A DNA stretch of 64,000 nucleotides. It comes from Candidatus Aminicenantota bacterium. GTDB taxonomy: Bacteria > Acidobacteriota > Aminicenantia > Aminicenantales > UBA4085. Shown piece by piece: positions 8,042-16,948 of the stretch (its first letter is position 1; every line of letters starts with the position of its first letter). The notes beneath the pieces were generated by a model, which was not told where the DNA came from, made no database searches, and was given only the letters and a program-made list of their open reading frames with translations. The stretch is taken from the NCBI GenBank assembly GCA_003141555.1, contig PLMN01000030.1:1-64000 (forward strand). The letters run 5' to 3'. The position numbers were made by a program, and so were the translations under genes.

Positions 8042-9418
8042 TTATGACAACTTTCTTTTTGCGTCTCGGACCTGATCGGGCGATGCGATCAACTGCGCCG
8101 CATTGTGGAGACCAGGCGCGAGTGCAGTTGTAATGATATGCAAGCTGAAGACAATGAAAACCGGCACAAGTATCGAGAACTCGAAGATCAGCTTCACTAA
8201 GGAAACCGAAAAGCCGTCCCGCCAGAACGAGAATGCGAGCCAGCCCGAGATCATCAGGTACATTGTCTTAGCCAGGGCGCCGTCGTCGCGAGCCCTTAGG
8301 AAACTCAGGAACATACCAATTAGAAACACCGCAACGAATGAGCCCAAAATGCCAAAGTTGATCATGAAGGAGAAATACGAGTGGGTCGCCCCTCCTGGCG
8401 CGAAAAGCACGAAACCGTAATCGGATGGACTCATCATCAAGCTGCTTTTCCCTGGAATAAGGCTACTTGGGATCAAGTTGGTGAAACCGTTTAGAAGGAA
8501 TACGGGCCAGCATAGCAGCCGGAACCTGTCATATGCCAAGAAAGCCACAAGTGAGAATGAGGTCGCTATCGGCTCCCAAGCAACGTTCATGGCAAGACCG
8601 ACCGCGCTTATACCTATACCTGATGAGCCCGCCCGCACCTCTCCGATGATGGCCGAACCGAATACCAAGGCAAATATAGTCCACAGCAACACCTTGGCCC
8701 GGATCCTTTGGAAGTAGACCGTCCTATAGACTAGCAACATTAACACGCTTGAGAGGAAATAAAGCCTTCCACCCATTGACAATGCGATCAGGCCAACTGC
8801 AAAGTAAGCAAAAAAATATCGATTGAGCATAAGCCTTCTGAATTTGATCTTCTCTTGAGCTGCCTTGAGCTTCTGCTCGAGCATTGTGCTGTTGAGTAGC
8901 GCAAGGATGAGCAAAAAAATGCTGGATGCGATAAACGTCCCGCGCCTTTCATAATTCTCCATTATGTCGGTTACGGCATAGCCTCTGAAAAGAAAATCAT
9001 TGGCTGCCATAGCATATACAACAGACAGGAGCAGACCTGGCACTAAGTATAGGCTCAAAAGCCTGCGATCAAAAGGCACGGCTACCCTGACGGCAATCGA
9101 TCGTACGAAGATACGCGATCCAGCATAGCTTCCGGCACAAAAGAACAAATAGAAAAAGAGCGAAATGATCAGATAGTAGGCAAGGGTTTCGAGCGAGATG
9201 TCCTCGAAGATGTCGTACCACTTCGAAACAAATGGTACATCGCGGTTAATCTTCGATAGTCCTACCGCGATGGGAAGGATCCAGTAGGAAACAAACCCAA
9301 CGCTAAACAGCGCCAGATGATTGATTTCGATCCCTCGCCGCGTCGCACAGGACTTGAAGACAATGTACGCCGGAACCAATAGGTTGACGGCGATCAGCGT
9401 GATTACGGCGAGATTTAT
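8042..9418 (-). CDS. wzy: Wzy-like O-antigen/oligosaccharide repeat-unit polymerase (membrane)
   Basis: A polytopic inner-membrane protein of about 458 residues with at least ten hydrophobic segments and a large, fairly polar loop around the middle. It looks like the oligosaccharide repeat unit polymerase (Wzy) family, which joins O-units on the periplasmic face. Wzy proteins are too divergent for motif proof; the call rests on topology and on neighbours (wzx, wzz, glycosyltransferases). Start: the first in-frame ATG/GTG/TTG is the TTG at 9379, which would cut the first membrane helix. An ATA at 9418 stands 7 bases after GGAG and adds NLAVITLIAVNLL, completing that helix. The codon may be a true rare start or a mutated ATG. 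Confidence 0.72.
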   Translation of the reverse strand: MNLAVITLIAVNLLVPAYIVFKSCATRRGIEINHLALFSVGFVSYWILPIAVGLSKINRDVPFVSKWYDIFEDISLETLAYYLIISLFFYLFFCAGSYAGSRIFVRSIAVRVAVPFDRRLLSLYLVPGLLLSVVYAMAANDFLFRGYAVTDIMENYERRGTFIASSIFLLILALLNSTMLEQKLKAAQEKIKFRRLMLNRYFFAYFAVGLIALSMGGRLYFLSSVLMLLVYRTVYFQRIRAKVLLWTIFALVFGSAIIGEVRAGSSGIGISAVGLAMNVAWEPIATSFSLVAFLAYDRFRLLCWPVFLLNGFTNLIPSSLIPGKSSLMMSPSDYGFVLFAPGGATHSYFSFMINFGILGSFVAVFLIGMFLSFLRARDDGALAKTMYLMISGWLAFSFWRDGFSVSLVKLIFEFSILVPVFIVFSLHIITTALAPGLHNAAQLIASPDQVRDAKRKLS

Positions 9419-9767
9419 AGCTGATCTCCTTTGTTATGAGTTTGACCTTGACGTGCTTTGTGCGAAATGCAGGCCTTTGTTTATATGGGCTTGAACATCC
9501 TTGCTTCGCGTCAGCAGTTGCACGAACCCTTCAGTCGCCTGCTCCACGTTGGCTTGTTCGATGCAGTCTGGGTCGAATCGAGTTGCAGCACTTTCCGAGC
9601 CAACCCACAATAATCCCCGGAACAATCGAACTGGCCAACGAAAGATACGCCGCTAAATTGCCTGCAGAATATATAATGGCAATCAAAGCATTACAGCTCA
9701 GCGCAAACCACCGTCAGAGCCAGCAATAAGAATAAAATATCAACCGACATAATGATAAAATCCCGAA
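9419..9767. other. 349-base spacer without a convincing gene
   Basis: Only short open frames occur here on either strand, and none has a recognisable domain or a good ribosome binding site. A minus-strand frame of about 63 codons (9434-9625), with IEQANVEQATEGFVQLLTRS, could be the decayed tail of a glycosyltransferase, but this is speculation. The only clear signal is the AAAGGAG at about 9426-9432 that belongs to the polymerase gene downstream. Confidence 0.5.
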
Positions 9768-10886
9768 TCATTGCCGACACACTTGGCGATAAACATCAGC
9801 CGTAAGTTCGGCCGTTTTACGCCATGAGAAACACTGCGAGCGCTTGAATCCTCTGCCCCGCAATTCCTCCCGTAACCCTGGCTCCGCCAATATCCGCCGC
9901 ATTGCAGCAGACAATTCCCGGACATTGTCCGGCGCAACTAACAGCGCCGCATCACCGCTTACTTCAGGCAAGGATGAAACATTCGTGGTAATCACAGGGG
10001 TGCCACATTGCATGGCTTCTAAAATTGGCAAACCAAAGCCTTCATACAGCGACGGGTAAACAAAAACCTGCGCGGCGCTATACAAGGCCGGTAAATCTGT
10101 ATCCGATACAAAGCCGGTAAAAATGACACGTGACGTGAGCCCAAGTTTTTCAACGATCGCGAATAGATCCTGGTACATCCACCCTTTTTTGCCGGCGATC
10201 ACTAATTTGAGCCCCGGATCATCGAGTGCCGCAAACGCTCGCACCAGAGTTATCAGATTCTTGCGGGGTTCCAATGTCCCTACGTATAGAACAAATGGAC
10301 CCTCAAGCCCGTACCGTTTTCTGATTTTTGAATACGGCACCGGCCGAAAATAATCTTCAGCCGCTAAAGGTGTTACATAGATTTTATGCTTTGGTATTCC
10401 AGTCAGGCGCATCAGATCATCTGCAGTGTTATGTGAGATAGAAATGAAAGCTGCCGCCTGACGACTTGCTCGACTCAATCCCATCCGAGCCGTCCATCGT
10501 GTTCTGCGATTGTGATAATCAGGGAAAAGCAAAAAAATAAGATCCAGCACCGTCACAACCAAAGGTGCACGACCATGCGGTGGCACCGCTATCCAAGGCA
10601 CATGCACCACGTCGGCATCATCCATCATGCCCGCTGACCGCCCAGCCCAGCCGGTCAACCACAATAGATAATGCAGTTGCCTGGGCAAATGCGACGGAAT
10701 GTTTTCTGCAGCCGGACATTGGCGCTCCTGCGCGAGGCGCGCAATCACTTCCCGTGAATATAGCGAGAACAGGCGCAAGTTGATATTGCTCAAACGAGAC
10801 AATTCTACGCTTAGCCGGGCCGCATACCGGGTGGTGCCGCCAGCAATGCGATAGTATAGCATATCCGCCCAAAATGCGACGCGCAT
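9768..10886 (-). CDS. GT4 family glycosyltransferase
   Basis: A 372-residue GT-B enzyme. The N-terminus MRVAFWADMLYYRIAGGTTR holds the acceptor-side glycine loop. GPFVLYVGTLEPRKNLITLV near residue 195 opens the C-terminal donor domain. FVYPSLYEGFGLPILEAMQC near 290 carries the two conserved glutamates of the GT4 donor-binding motif. It is probably a mannosyltransferase-like enzyme, going by this WbaZ/MtfB-type pattern, but donor and linkage are not provable. GGAGG lies about ten bases before the ATG. It is flanked by spacers of 349 and 223 bases. Confidence 0.87.
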   Translation of the reverse strand: MRVAFWADMLYYRIAGGTTRYAARLSVELSRLSNINLRLFSLYSREVIARLAQERQCPAAENIPSHLPRQLHYLLWLTGWAGRSAGMMDDADVVHVPWIAVPPHGRAPLVVTVLDLIFLLFPDYHNRRTRWTARMGLSRASRQAAAFISISHNTADDLMRLTGIPKHKIYVTPLAAEDYFRPVPYSKIRKRYGLEGPFVLYVGTLEPRKNLITLVRAFAALDDPGLKLVIAGKKGWMYQDLFAIVEKLGLTSRVIFTGFVSDTDLPALYSAAQVFVYPSLYEGFGLPILEAMQCGTPVITTNVSSLPEVSGDAALLVAPDNVRELSAAMRRILAEPGLREELRGRGFKRSQCFSWRKTAELTADVYRQVCRQ

Positions 10887-11109
10887 TACTTATTTTCCTC
10901 CATCTGAGACATAACAAACAATATAACTGACGGGATTCATACCTTTCGACTCCCCAATATGCCACATCGCCCCTATTCTTCCCCAACTATGGGCGCGAGA
11001 GTTGCATACAACGGGACTGCGTCTGAATCTCGACATCATTGGGTTCACCCATTAAAGGCGGCTTCAATAAAAAAATGCCCGCTTTATCCCCCCGCCATTA
11101 AACGATATT

Positions 11110-12675
11110 TCATGACAATCCTGCCATTTGCGTTGCCAAATCCGCAATTCGGACCGCCGCTCGTCCATCCGGCTGATAAATCCACTCTTTTATGAAGCGC
11201 TGGCGGGCAGACTCCAATTCGTCCAACAATTGCCTGCTTTTGCCGCTGATAATAGCTCGGAAAATGCGCTCTAGTTCCTCTTCCGAACTAGCCACAACCG
11301 CAACGTTATTTTTTAGATACACATCATCCCACCAGACTAAACCCGGAAAATTCGGAAAAATCACTAATTTCCGGGCAATGAGCGCATCCATTGTAGCAGT
11401 GCTGCCCATGGTAATAAACGCATCGCAGGCCGGAATCAACTCGCGAATATCAGCGAGCTGGTCGGCAATCAGTACATTCTGATATCCGTGCACCAACCGC
11501 CTTATTTGATGAACATTTTCTGCGGGATGCGGCTTAACCACCAGAAATAATCCGTTTATTCTACTTACAATCGTGAAAATCTTTTTTTTGACTTCTATTA
11601 GATGCCTGGGATCTACTACCGCATTATAGGAATTGATCGAGTACGATGATGCAAAGAGCAAAACTGTTTTGCCCTCTGGAACGCCAAGGCGTGCGCGGAT
11701 ATGATTTCTTTCTTCTTTAGATGCGCTGATCACGTAGTCATAGCGTGCTGACCCTGTAGTTACCATGCGTCCTGTCGGCACACCATGTTCCGAAAGCACA
11801 TTGTATGGAGTTTCCCCCCACACGGCGACCCGGTCAGCTACAAAGAACTGCCATTCAACTCCTTCCGTATTATACATACCAAATTGAAGCTCCAAAGAGG
11901 GGATGCCGAGAGAACGGCCCAATAAACAAAAAAGACGTGTGCGCGGATCGGCCACGTTCGGTGAGATAATTATGGCCGGCTTATGTTGCTCCAAGAGATG
12001 CCGGGCAATGGCCGCCTGCGGCAATAGACGCGGCAGAAAGGCACGAAAAAACCATGTAAACACCGGCTGCGCCTGCCGCCATGGAAGTTCCCCCTGACTT
12101 TGAATAATCTTTGACAATCCCCCAGCGTACAAATCGCGCCTTGCCGTCAACAGCGATTGATTCAATATTTTCGCGTGATGTATCACCGCCTTATCCCAAT
12201 GTTGCCAGATGGACTGATAGCTGCTCCGCGGGTCCCTGAGAATAGGACTAGTATTACGCCAGTCATGAATTATGACCGGTTTGCTCCGCCGGGCATTGTT
12301 TTGCAAGTATGAAACAACCGGCTGTAATACATCCCGATACATGTATGGGCTAAAACCCAGGAAAAGCCACGTTGGTTCGGCCGGCCACGAAACACATCCT
12401 TCGTAACTTTTCCGAATTGTTTTGAGGTCATAAATGGACTGCTGTGCTCTCACTAGATATGGCCTTACCTGCCGGACGATTAGGGAAAATTGATTGTCTA
12501 ACGATAAAGCTCGGACGACTGGATGCAAGGCTAACGCTGGTGCAGCTACCTGCCACATTGGAATCCCATTCAGAGTCAGAATCTCGGCCAGGGTGCGGCC
12601 GTCCGACAAACGTATCTGTTCCCATGCCTTAACTAGGGCTGCAGAACGTTTAAGCAATTGAATCGTGACGCTCAT
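11110..12675 (-). CDS. GT-B surface-polysaccharide transferase (CDP-glycerol transferase/2-epimerase-like fold)
   Basis: A 521-residue protein whose C-terminal 300 residues resemble the CDP-glycerol glycerophosphotransferase and surface carbohydrate transferase group. Marks are GIPSLELQFGMYN near residue 255, VAVWGETPYNVLSEHGVP, KTVLLFASSYSINSY near 335, VVKPHPAENVHQIRRL near 380, and CDAFITMGSTATMDALIARK near 420. The KPHP and serine/threonine-rich STATMDAL elements are typical donor-site features. The N-terminal 200 residues match nothing recognised. It probably transfers a glycosyl or polyol-phosphate unit to the O-unit or a lipid acceptor in the cytoplasm. The substrate is unknown. Confidence 0.65.
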   Translation of the reverse strand: MSVTIQLLKRSAALVKAWEQIRLSDGRTLAEILTLNGIPMWQVAAPALALHPVVRALSLDNQFSLIVRQVRPYLVRAQQSIYDLKTIRKSYEGCVSWPAEPTWLFLGFSPYMYRDVLQPVVSYLQNNARRSKPVIIHDWRNTSPILRDPRSSYQSIWQHWDKAVIHHAKILNQSLLTARRDLYAGGLSKIIQSQGELPWRQAQPVFTWFFRAFLPRLLPQAAIARHLLEQHKPAIIISPNVADPRTRLFCLLGRSLGIPSLELQFGMYNTEGVEWQFFVADRVAVWGETPYNVLSEHGVPTGRMVTTGSARYDYVISASKEERNHIRARLGVPEGKTVLLFASSYSINSYNAVVDPRHLIEVKKKIFTIVSRINGLFLVVKPHPAENVHQIRRLVHGYQNVLIADQLADIRELIPACDAFITMGSTATMDALIARKLVIFPNFPGLVWWDDVYLKNNVAVVASSEEELERIFRAIISGKSRQLLDELESARQRFIKEWIYQPDGRAAVRIADLATQMAGLS

Positions 12676-12683
12676 CAGAACTA

Positions 12684-13637
12684 TTACCTTTTACGTGCAA
12701 TTAATATCCGATATGCGCCTCTGCATATTCCAACTTTACACAACAAGCGATCAAGTCCCGCAATCGCCCGCGTTATTGTATAACGAAACCAGTCAGGTCC
12801 GATCAGCGACTTACACGTGCCCGTAGCAAAAGCATCAAACTGAACACTCCAAACCAATTCGAATTTTTCGCGCCAGATAGACTCTATATCACAGACCGCC
12901 ATGGTATGCTTGGCCGCAACCAATTCCATCGGCGAAAACACTTCAGCCGGCGCATGCTGTCTGCGGGTTAGGTAACCTATTGCAAGCTTGAGTTTCTGCG
13001 GATAGGTTCGTTCATAGACGGGCAGCAGAAATTTATAGGCCCACCTGAGCGATCTTGAAATTCGTCCGGACGGCAGGTCGTCTAATGTGGCCACTATACC
13101 CCCCGGCTTTAGCGAACGGTGAACGCGATCCATAAACGCAGGTAAATTATGTAGGTGGTGAAACGCCGACCAACCCGAAACCGCGTTAAAAGTTTCAATA
13201 CCCAAATCCACGTTGGTCACATCTGCCAAGTGGTAAGTCACATTGCCGAAGCCATCTTTATACGGGTTTTCATCCAGCATCCGCTTTGCAAGCGCAATCG
13301 CTTCAGGAGACAGATCATAGCCATCCACGATCTGGCCGCGACGCCCCAGTTCCAGCGCCAGCCAGCCCGGGCCGCAACATATATCCAGAACTCTCCCGCC
13401 GGGCCGGTGCGCCACATAATCAATAAAACGATCGCGAAAACTTCCATCCAATATCTGCGTCATTTTAGGATCAATTGGCTCCTGATCCGGAGCGGAAGGG
13501 ATAAACCTTGTTGCCCTGCGGATATCAGCTTCCATTGGAATCTGGCCATAGACAGTTCGGTGGCGAGCGCTTTTATCAAAAAAAACCGCTTCAGCCTGTT
13601 TCATCTTTTCAAGATTGTCAGTCATTTCCCTGATCAC
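12684..13637 (-). CDS. class I SAM-dependent methyltransferase
   Basis: A 317-residue methyltransferase with the Rossmann-type SAM motif GGRVLDICCGPGWLALELG near residue 92, the acidic motif II in VDGYDLSPEAIALAKRM, and a motif III region GGIVATLDDLPSGR. It belongs to the Methyltransf_11/25 group. Within a polysaccharide locus it most likely O- or N-methylates a sugar or caps the chain end, but the acceptor cannot be read. It overlaps the start side of the Wzx gene upstream by 20 bases and ends eight bases before the next gene. Confidence 0.82.
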   Translation of the reverse strand: MIREMTDNLEKMKQAEAVFFDKSARHRTVYGQIPMEADIRRATRFIPSAPDQEPIDPKMTQILDGSFRDRFIDYVAHRPGGRVLDICCGPGWLALELGRRGQIVDGYDLSPEAIALAKRMLDENPYKDGFGNVTYHLADVTNVDLGIETFNAVSGWSAFHHLHNLPAFMDRVHRSLKPGGIVATLDDLPSGRISRSLRWAYKFLLPVYERTYPQKLKLAIGYLTRRQHAPAEVFSPMELVAAKHTMAVCDIESIWREKFELVWSVQFDAFATGTCKSLIGPDWFRYTITRAIAGLDRLLCKVGICRGAYRILIARKR

Positions 13638-15150
13638 CTTTTGATCTATTGAAATATGCAGGAAACATCTCCCGCGCGATTGCCAGCAATCCGGTTTGCC
13701 GATTTGACCACCATATCACAGGCAACAAAACAGCTAGGAAACAAACCAAACGGACGGCTGTAAAGACAACGGCTATTCCCATATCCGCGCCTTCTGGAAT
13801 AAAACTCATTGTCAAAATCAACCCCAGAAGCATTGCCGCAAACACTCCATATATCTCAACGAGAAAATGCACGATATCGGCGCGTCTTTTAAAAGCAAAA
13901 TGAGCCGCTGTAATTATATAACCGCCCCCGTATACTGCATAAGCAAAAGCAGTGCTACACGCAATTCCGACAATTCCCCACCTCATCTTTACAACCACAA
14001 AATCAAGCATCAGCGCGAAGGAAATCGCTACGATTTGAATTACGATCAGTAACCTCTGCTTGTTGATCGACACCATAAAACTACCAGGGATACTGGCGGC
14101 GGCATAAAAAAAAGCAGCAGGTAATAAAATAATGAACAACGATACAGAAGGCAAAAACTTCGGCAATATAAATTTGATTAAAAAAGGCAGAATTATCATA
14201 GCGCCACCAATTAAAAGGCTTACAAACCCGGCCATAAGCCGCGTTGGCCCGACAAATAGGCTTTTAAGTGCGGTTGGATTTCCGTTAGCGCCAAACCGTT
14301 CTAGCATTTTTGGATAAAGGACACTCGCAATGGAACTAGGCACCAATCCGATCAGATTGCTGGACATAATTCCAAGGGCATAATAACCAAGCATCGTTGC
14401 GCCCATAGAGGCTGCAATAACCCACCGATCAACGCTTAGAAATATTGAATCAAAGACACCGAGAATAATAAGTGGAACTCCCATTCCGAACGATCGGCGC
14501 ACCGCATCGCTGGAAATATGAAAGATAAAATGGTAGCGGCTTTTAAGAACCCAGAATATGACCACCAGTCCATAAGCGGCCACCAATCCGAGCAAGGCGC
14601 CGACAAGACGATCCTTGCAAAACCAACTCAAGCCAAGCACAAATATCGTTGAAAGGATAGATAACCCACCCACGCCAACACTAACAAGTTTAAAACGATT
14701 ATCGGCGCGCAGAAGAGAAAAATAATAGCCGTATATACTCAGCATTAATATTGTAAAAGCTGTAATTCGCAATGCATTTGAATATCCGGAGCGCACTGCA
14801 TATGAACACACCCAAATAAAAACAAACCAGCCAGCACCCAGAAACATATTCACCCAGAACGTGCTATCCTTGATTTCCTCAACTTCCGCCAATGCCCCCT
14901 GTCCGCGCAACAGTGGGATAATTTTGTTCATACCATGCAATACGCCAAGATGGGCGTTCCCGCCGTAGCCCACGACAACATTCATAAGGTTCCAAACTCC
15001 CAATTGAATGGGGCTGAGTAAAATCGGGATTAAAATCGCGCGGATTAAACTTACGCTTTGACCAAAGACGGTAACGATTGCATACTGAGTAGAATCCTGA
15101 AATATTTTCTTTCTGTCAGACGACATAATATCCCCTATGTTAACTTCCAA
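13618..15150 (-). CDS. wzx: Wzx-type polysaccharide flippase (MATE/MOP family)
   Basis: A 510-residue inner-membrane protein with about 12-14 hydrophobic segments and the general layout of the polysaccharide_synt/MatE family. The N-terminus has FQDSTQYAIVTVFGQSVSLI, and the GIMSSNLIGLVPSSIASVLY region near 240 is typical of MOP exporters. Wzx moves undecaprenyl-diphosphate-linked O-units across the cytoplasmic membrane to Wzy. Overlaps with the neighbours on both sides (20 and 11 bases) show that it belongs to the radical-SAM-wzx-methyltransferase unit. Confidence 0.87.
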   Translation of the reverse strand: MEVNIGDIMSSDRKKIFQDSTQYAIVTVFGQSVSLIRAILIPILLSPIQLGVWNLMNVVVGYGGNAHLGVLHGMNKIIPLLRGQGALAEVEEIKDSTFWVNMFLGAGWFVFIWVCSYAVRSGYSNALRITAFTILMLSIYGYYFSLLRADNRFKLVSVGVGGLSILSTIFVLGLSWFCKDRLVGALLGLVAAYGLVVIFWVLKSRYHFIFHISSDAVRRSFGMGVPLIILGVFDSIFLSVDRWVIAASMGATMLGYYALGIMSSNLIGLVPSSIASVLYPKMLERFGANGNPTALKSLFVGPTRLMAGFVSLLIGGAMIILPFLIKFILPKFLPSVSLFIILLPAAFFYAAASIPGSFMVSINKQRLLIVIQIVAISFALMLDFVVVKMRWGIVGIACSTAFAYAVYGGGYIITAAHFAFKRRADIVHFLVEIYGVFAAMLLGLILTMSFIPEGADMGIAVVFTAVRLVCFLAVLLPVIWWSNRQTGLLAIAREMFPAYFNRSKGDQGND

Positions 15151-16621
15151 AAAGCTTCGTTGATCTTTTTAAATTCAAACCGAATAAGCGGCTACCATAC
15201 GCCGCCATTTCCCTAATCAGCGCCGACATGCCTTCTACAGCCAGAAATGCTGAACATACCCGAAAATACCAGCGGAACCATTCAGAGGGATGCAGAAGTT
15301 TATACGCAAGATAATCATTTTTAATTCTGTCTTCGAGACGACCCTTGTTAGAAAGAAGTTCGCTGTCGGTAAATTTTGTCAGATTTAGAAGCATTGCCGC
15401 TCCTATATAATAACCCTGATCCAGACGAAGCAGATATTCTTGCTCATCGCCTATTCTGCCTGCGCCTGCTGCCGCAAGATCCCGATATAATGGTGATCCC
15501 GGAAGTGGTGTCAGAAGGTTGATGTGGCATTGTCCCTTGGCTATCGCAGGATAAAACTTTACTCGTCTAAAAAAACTTATTGTATCATCGATACTTTCGG
15601 CATCTTCTCCGGGGTAACCGTAAATCATCTGTACAACGGGCAGCATGCCAGCTTTTAATGTGTTAGTAATGGCAAGTTCATTCTGTATTACAGTGACATT
15701 CTTGTTCATGGCATCCAATATCTTCTGCGATCCAGATTCAATGCCATATCCTACGCTTGTGCATCCGGAGTCTTTCATAGCCTTCAAAAGATCAAGATCA
15801 ACGATATTAGCCCGTCCTTGACATTCCCAGTATATTTTTAGCTTTTTCATCTTTTCACACAATTCATATGCTCTTTTCTTGTTTGCCAGCACCAGTTCGT
15901 CCGCAAAACCTACACCTCGAATACCATATTTATCACGTACCAACCCGATTTCCTCAACAATCTTGTCAACACTCCGAAATCTTGCGCCTCGAAATGTCCG
16001 CGAACAGAAATTGCAATTGTATGGGCATCCGCGCGAGGATAACATCCCAATCGTCTTGACGTTAGGCAAAGCAAATAAGCCGCTGTTCTTAAAATAAATG
16101 TTCATGTCAAATAGGTCATATTCTGTAAAAGGCAGACTGTCCAAGTCAAAGATATAGGGCCGTTGTGGCGAAGCAATTATTTCTCCTGCTACTGTTCGAA
16201 ACTTTATCCCGGCAACAGATTCCAGCTTGCCCAAATGCGAGACAAGCTCCCTGATTGTCTCTTCGCCTTCACCAAGAACACAAATATCCGTAAGCGTATT
16301 TTGCAAAACGGTATCGGCATTGAAAGTAGGTAATGGTCCACCCATTACAATCACAGCATTAGGTTGACTCTTCCTGGCCTCCGCGGCAAACCACTTTGCC
16401 CATTCATATTGGGTAGAAAAAGCGCTTATACCGATCAAATCCCATTTCGACTTTGATAAATAAACACTCACTTCTTCGCGGGAATAGCCGAAGGCCAAAA
16501 TATCAAGGAATTCCGTCTCACATCCCGCTTTCCGCATGCTTGTTGATATATTGCTTATGCCAATCGGCACGACTGATGGAATTCGATTTGCATGTGGTAG
16601 TTGAACTAATAAAGCACGCAT
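15140..16621 (-). CDS. B12-binding-domain radical SAM enzyme
   Basis: A 493-residue protein with an N-terminal cobalamin-binding-type domain (about 1-130; MGGPLPTFNADTVLQNT) and a radical SAM core. The core opens with SSRGCPYNCNFCSRTFRG near residue 195, whose CxxxCxxC motif binds the 4Fe-4S cluster. The C-terminal 130 residues are of a type shared by BchE-like enzymes. Such proteins often methylate unreactive carbon or phosphorus or rearrange substrates. One placed between wzx and a nucleotidyltransferase probably modifies an O-unit sugar, which is inference. The expected DxHxxG B12-ligand motif is not obvious in the N-terminal domain, so cobalamin may bind base-off or not at all. Confidence 0.85.
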   Translation of the reverse strand: MRALLVQLPHANRIPSVVPIGISNISTSMRKAGCETEFLDILAFGYSREEVSVYLSKSKWDLIGISAFSTQYEWAKWFAAEARKSQPNAVIVMGGPLPTFNADTVLQNTLTDICVLGEGEETIRELVSHLGKLESVAGIKFRTVAGEIIASPQRPYIFDLDSLPFTEYDLFDMNIYFKNSGLFALPNVKTIGMLSSRGCPYNCNFCSRTFRGARFRSVDKIVEEIGLVRDKYGIRGVGFADELVLANKKRAYELCEKMKKLKIYWECQGRANIVDLDLLKAMKDSGCTSVGYGIESGSQKILDAMNKNVTVIQNELAITNTLKAGMLPVVQMIYGYPGEDAESIDDTISFFRRVKFYPAIAKGQCHINLLTPLPGSPLYRDLAAAGAGRIGDEQEYLLRLDQGYYIGAAMLLNLTKFTDSELLSNKGRLEDRIKNDYLAYKLLHPSEWFRWYFRVCSAFLAVEGMSALIREMAAYGSRLFGLNLKRSTKLFGS

Positions 16622-16723
16622 ATTTATATTTTTTCAAATCTCATAGAAGCATGCACGACGAAACCTGACGGATGACGAGAAGCGAAAATACTCAATATTG
16701 ACGTCTCAACAGCAATTAGAAGT

Positions 16724-16945
16724 TCAACGCTGTAGAATATTGCTGATTACAGTGTTCTGGTTGTTTGGGATTAGACCGACCAAGCACCGCAGACTTATCG
16801 CGTTGCGATTCAATTTTTCAGCCACCGCGTTAGACATCCCAATGTACGCGAAAGCTCTTGTGGATGCAACAAGCCCTGCGAGATGTTCAACAAAATGGTT
16901 GCTAATAAATCCGTCAGCTCCTATTAGCAAAACTTTAACCCGTCC
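16724..16945 (-). pseudogene. remnant of a LegB-type NAD-dependent epimerase/dehydratase
   Basis: Directly after the nucleotidyltransferase stop, one minus-strand frame reads RVKVLLIGADGFISNHFVEH followed by LAGLVASTRAFAYIGMSN, the start of an extended SDR. GADGFIxxHxVE then RAFxYxxxxN is the N-terminal signature of LegB/PglF-like dehydratases. The similarity fades after about 40 residues. No start codon or full domain is present, so this is a truncated relic. The full-length LegB-like gene is at 28403-29374. The rest of the 327-base gap (16622-16723) shows nothing else. Confidence 0.6.
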
Positions 16946-16948
16946 ATT

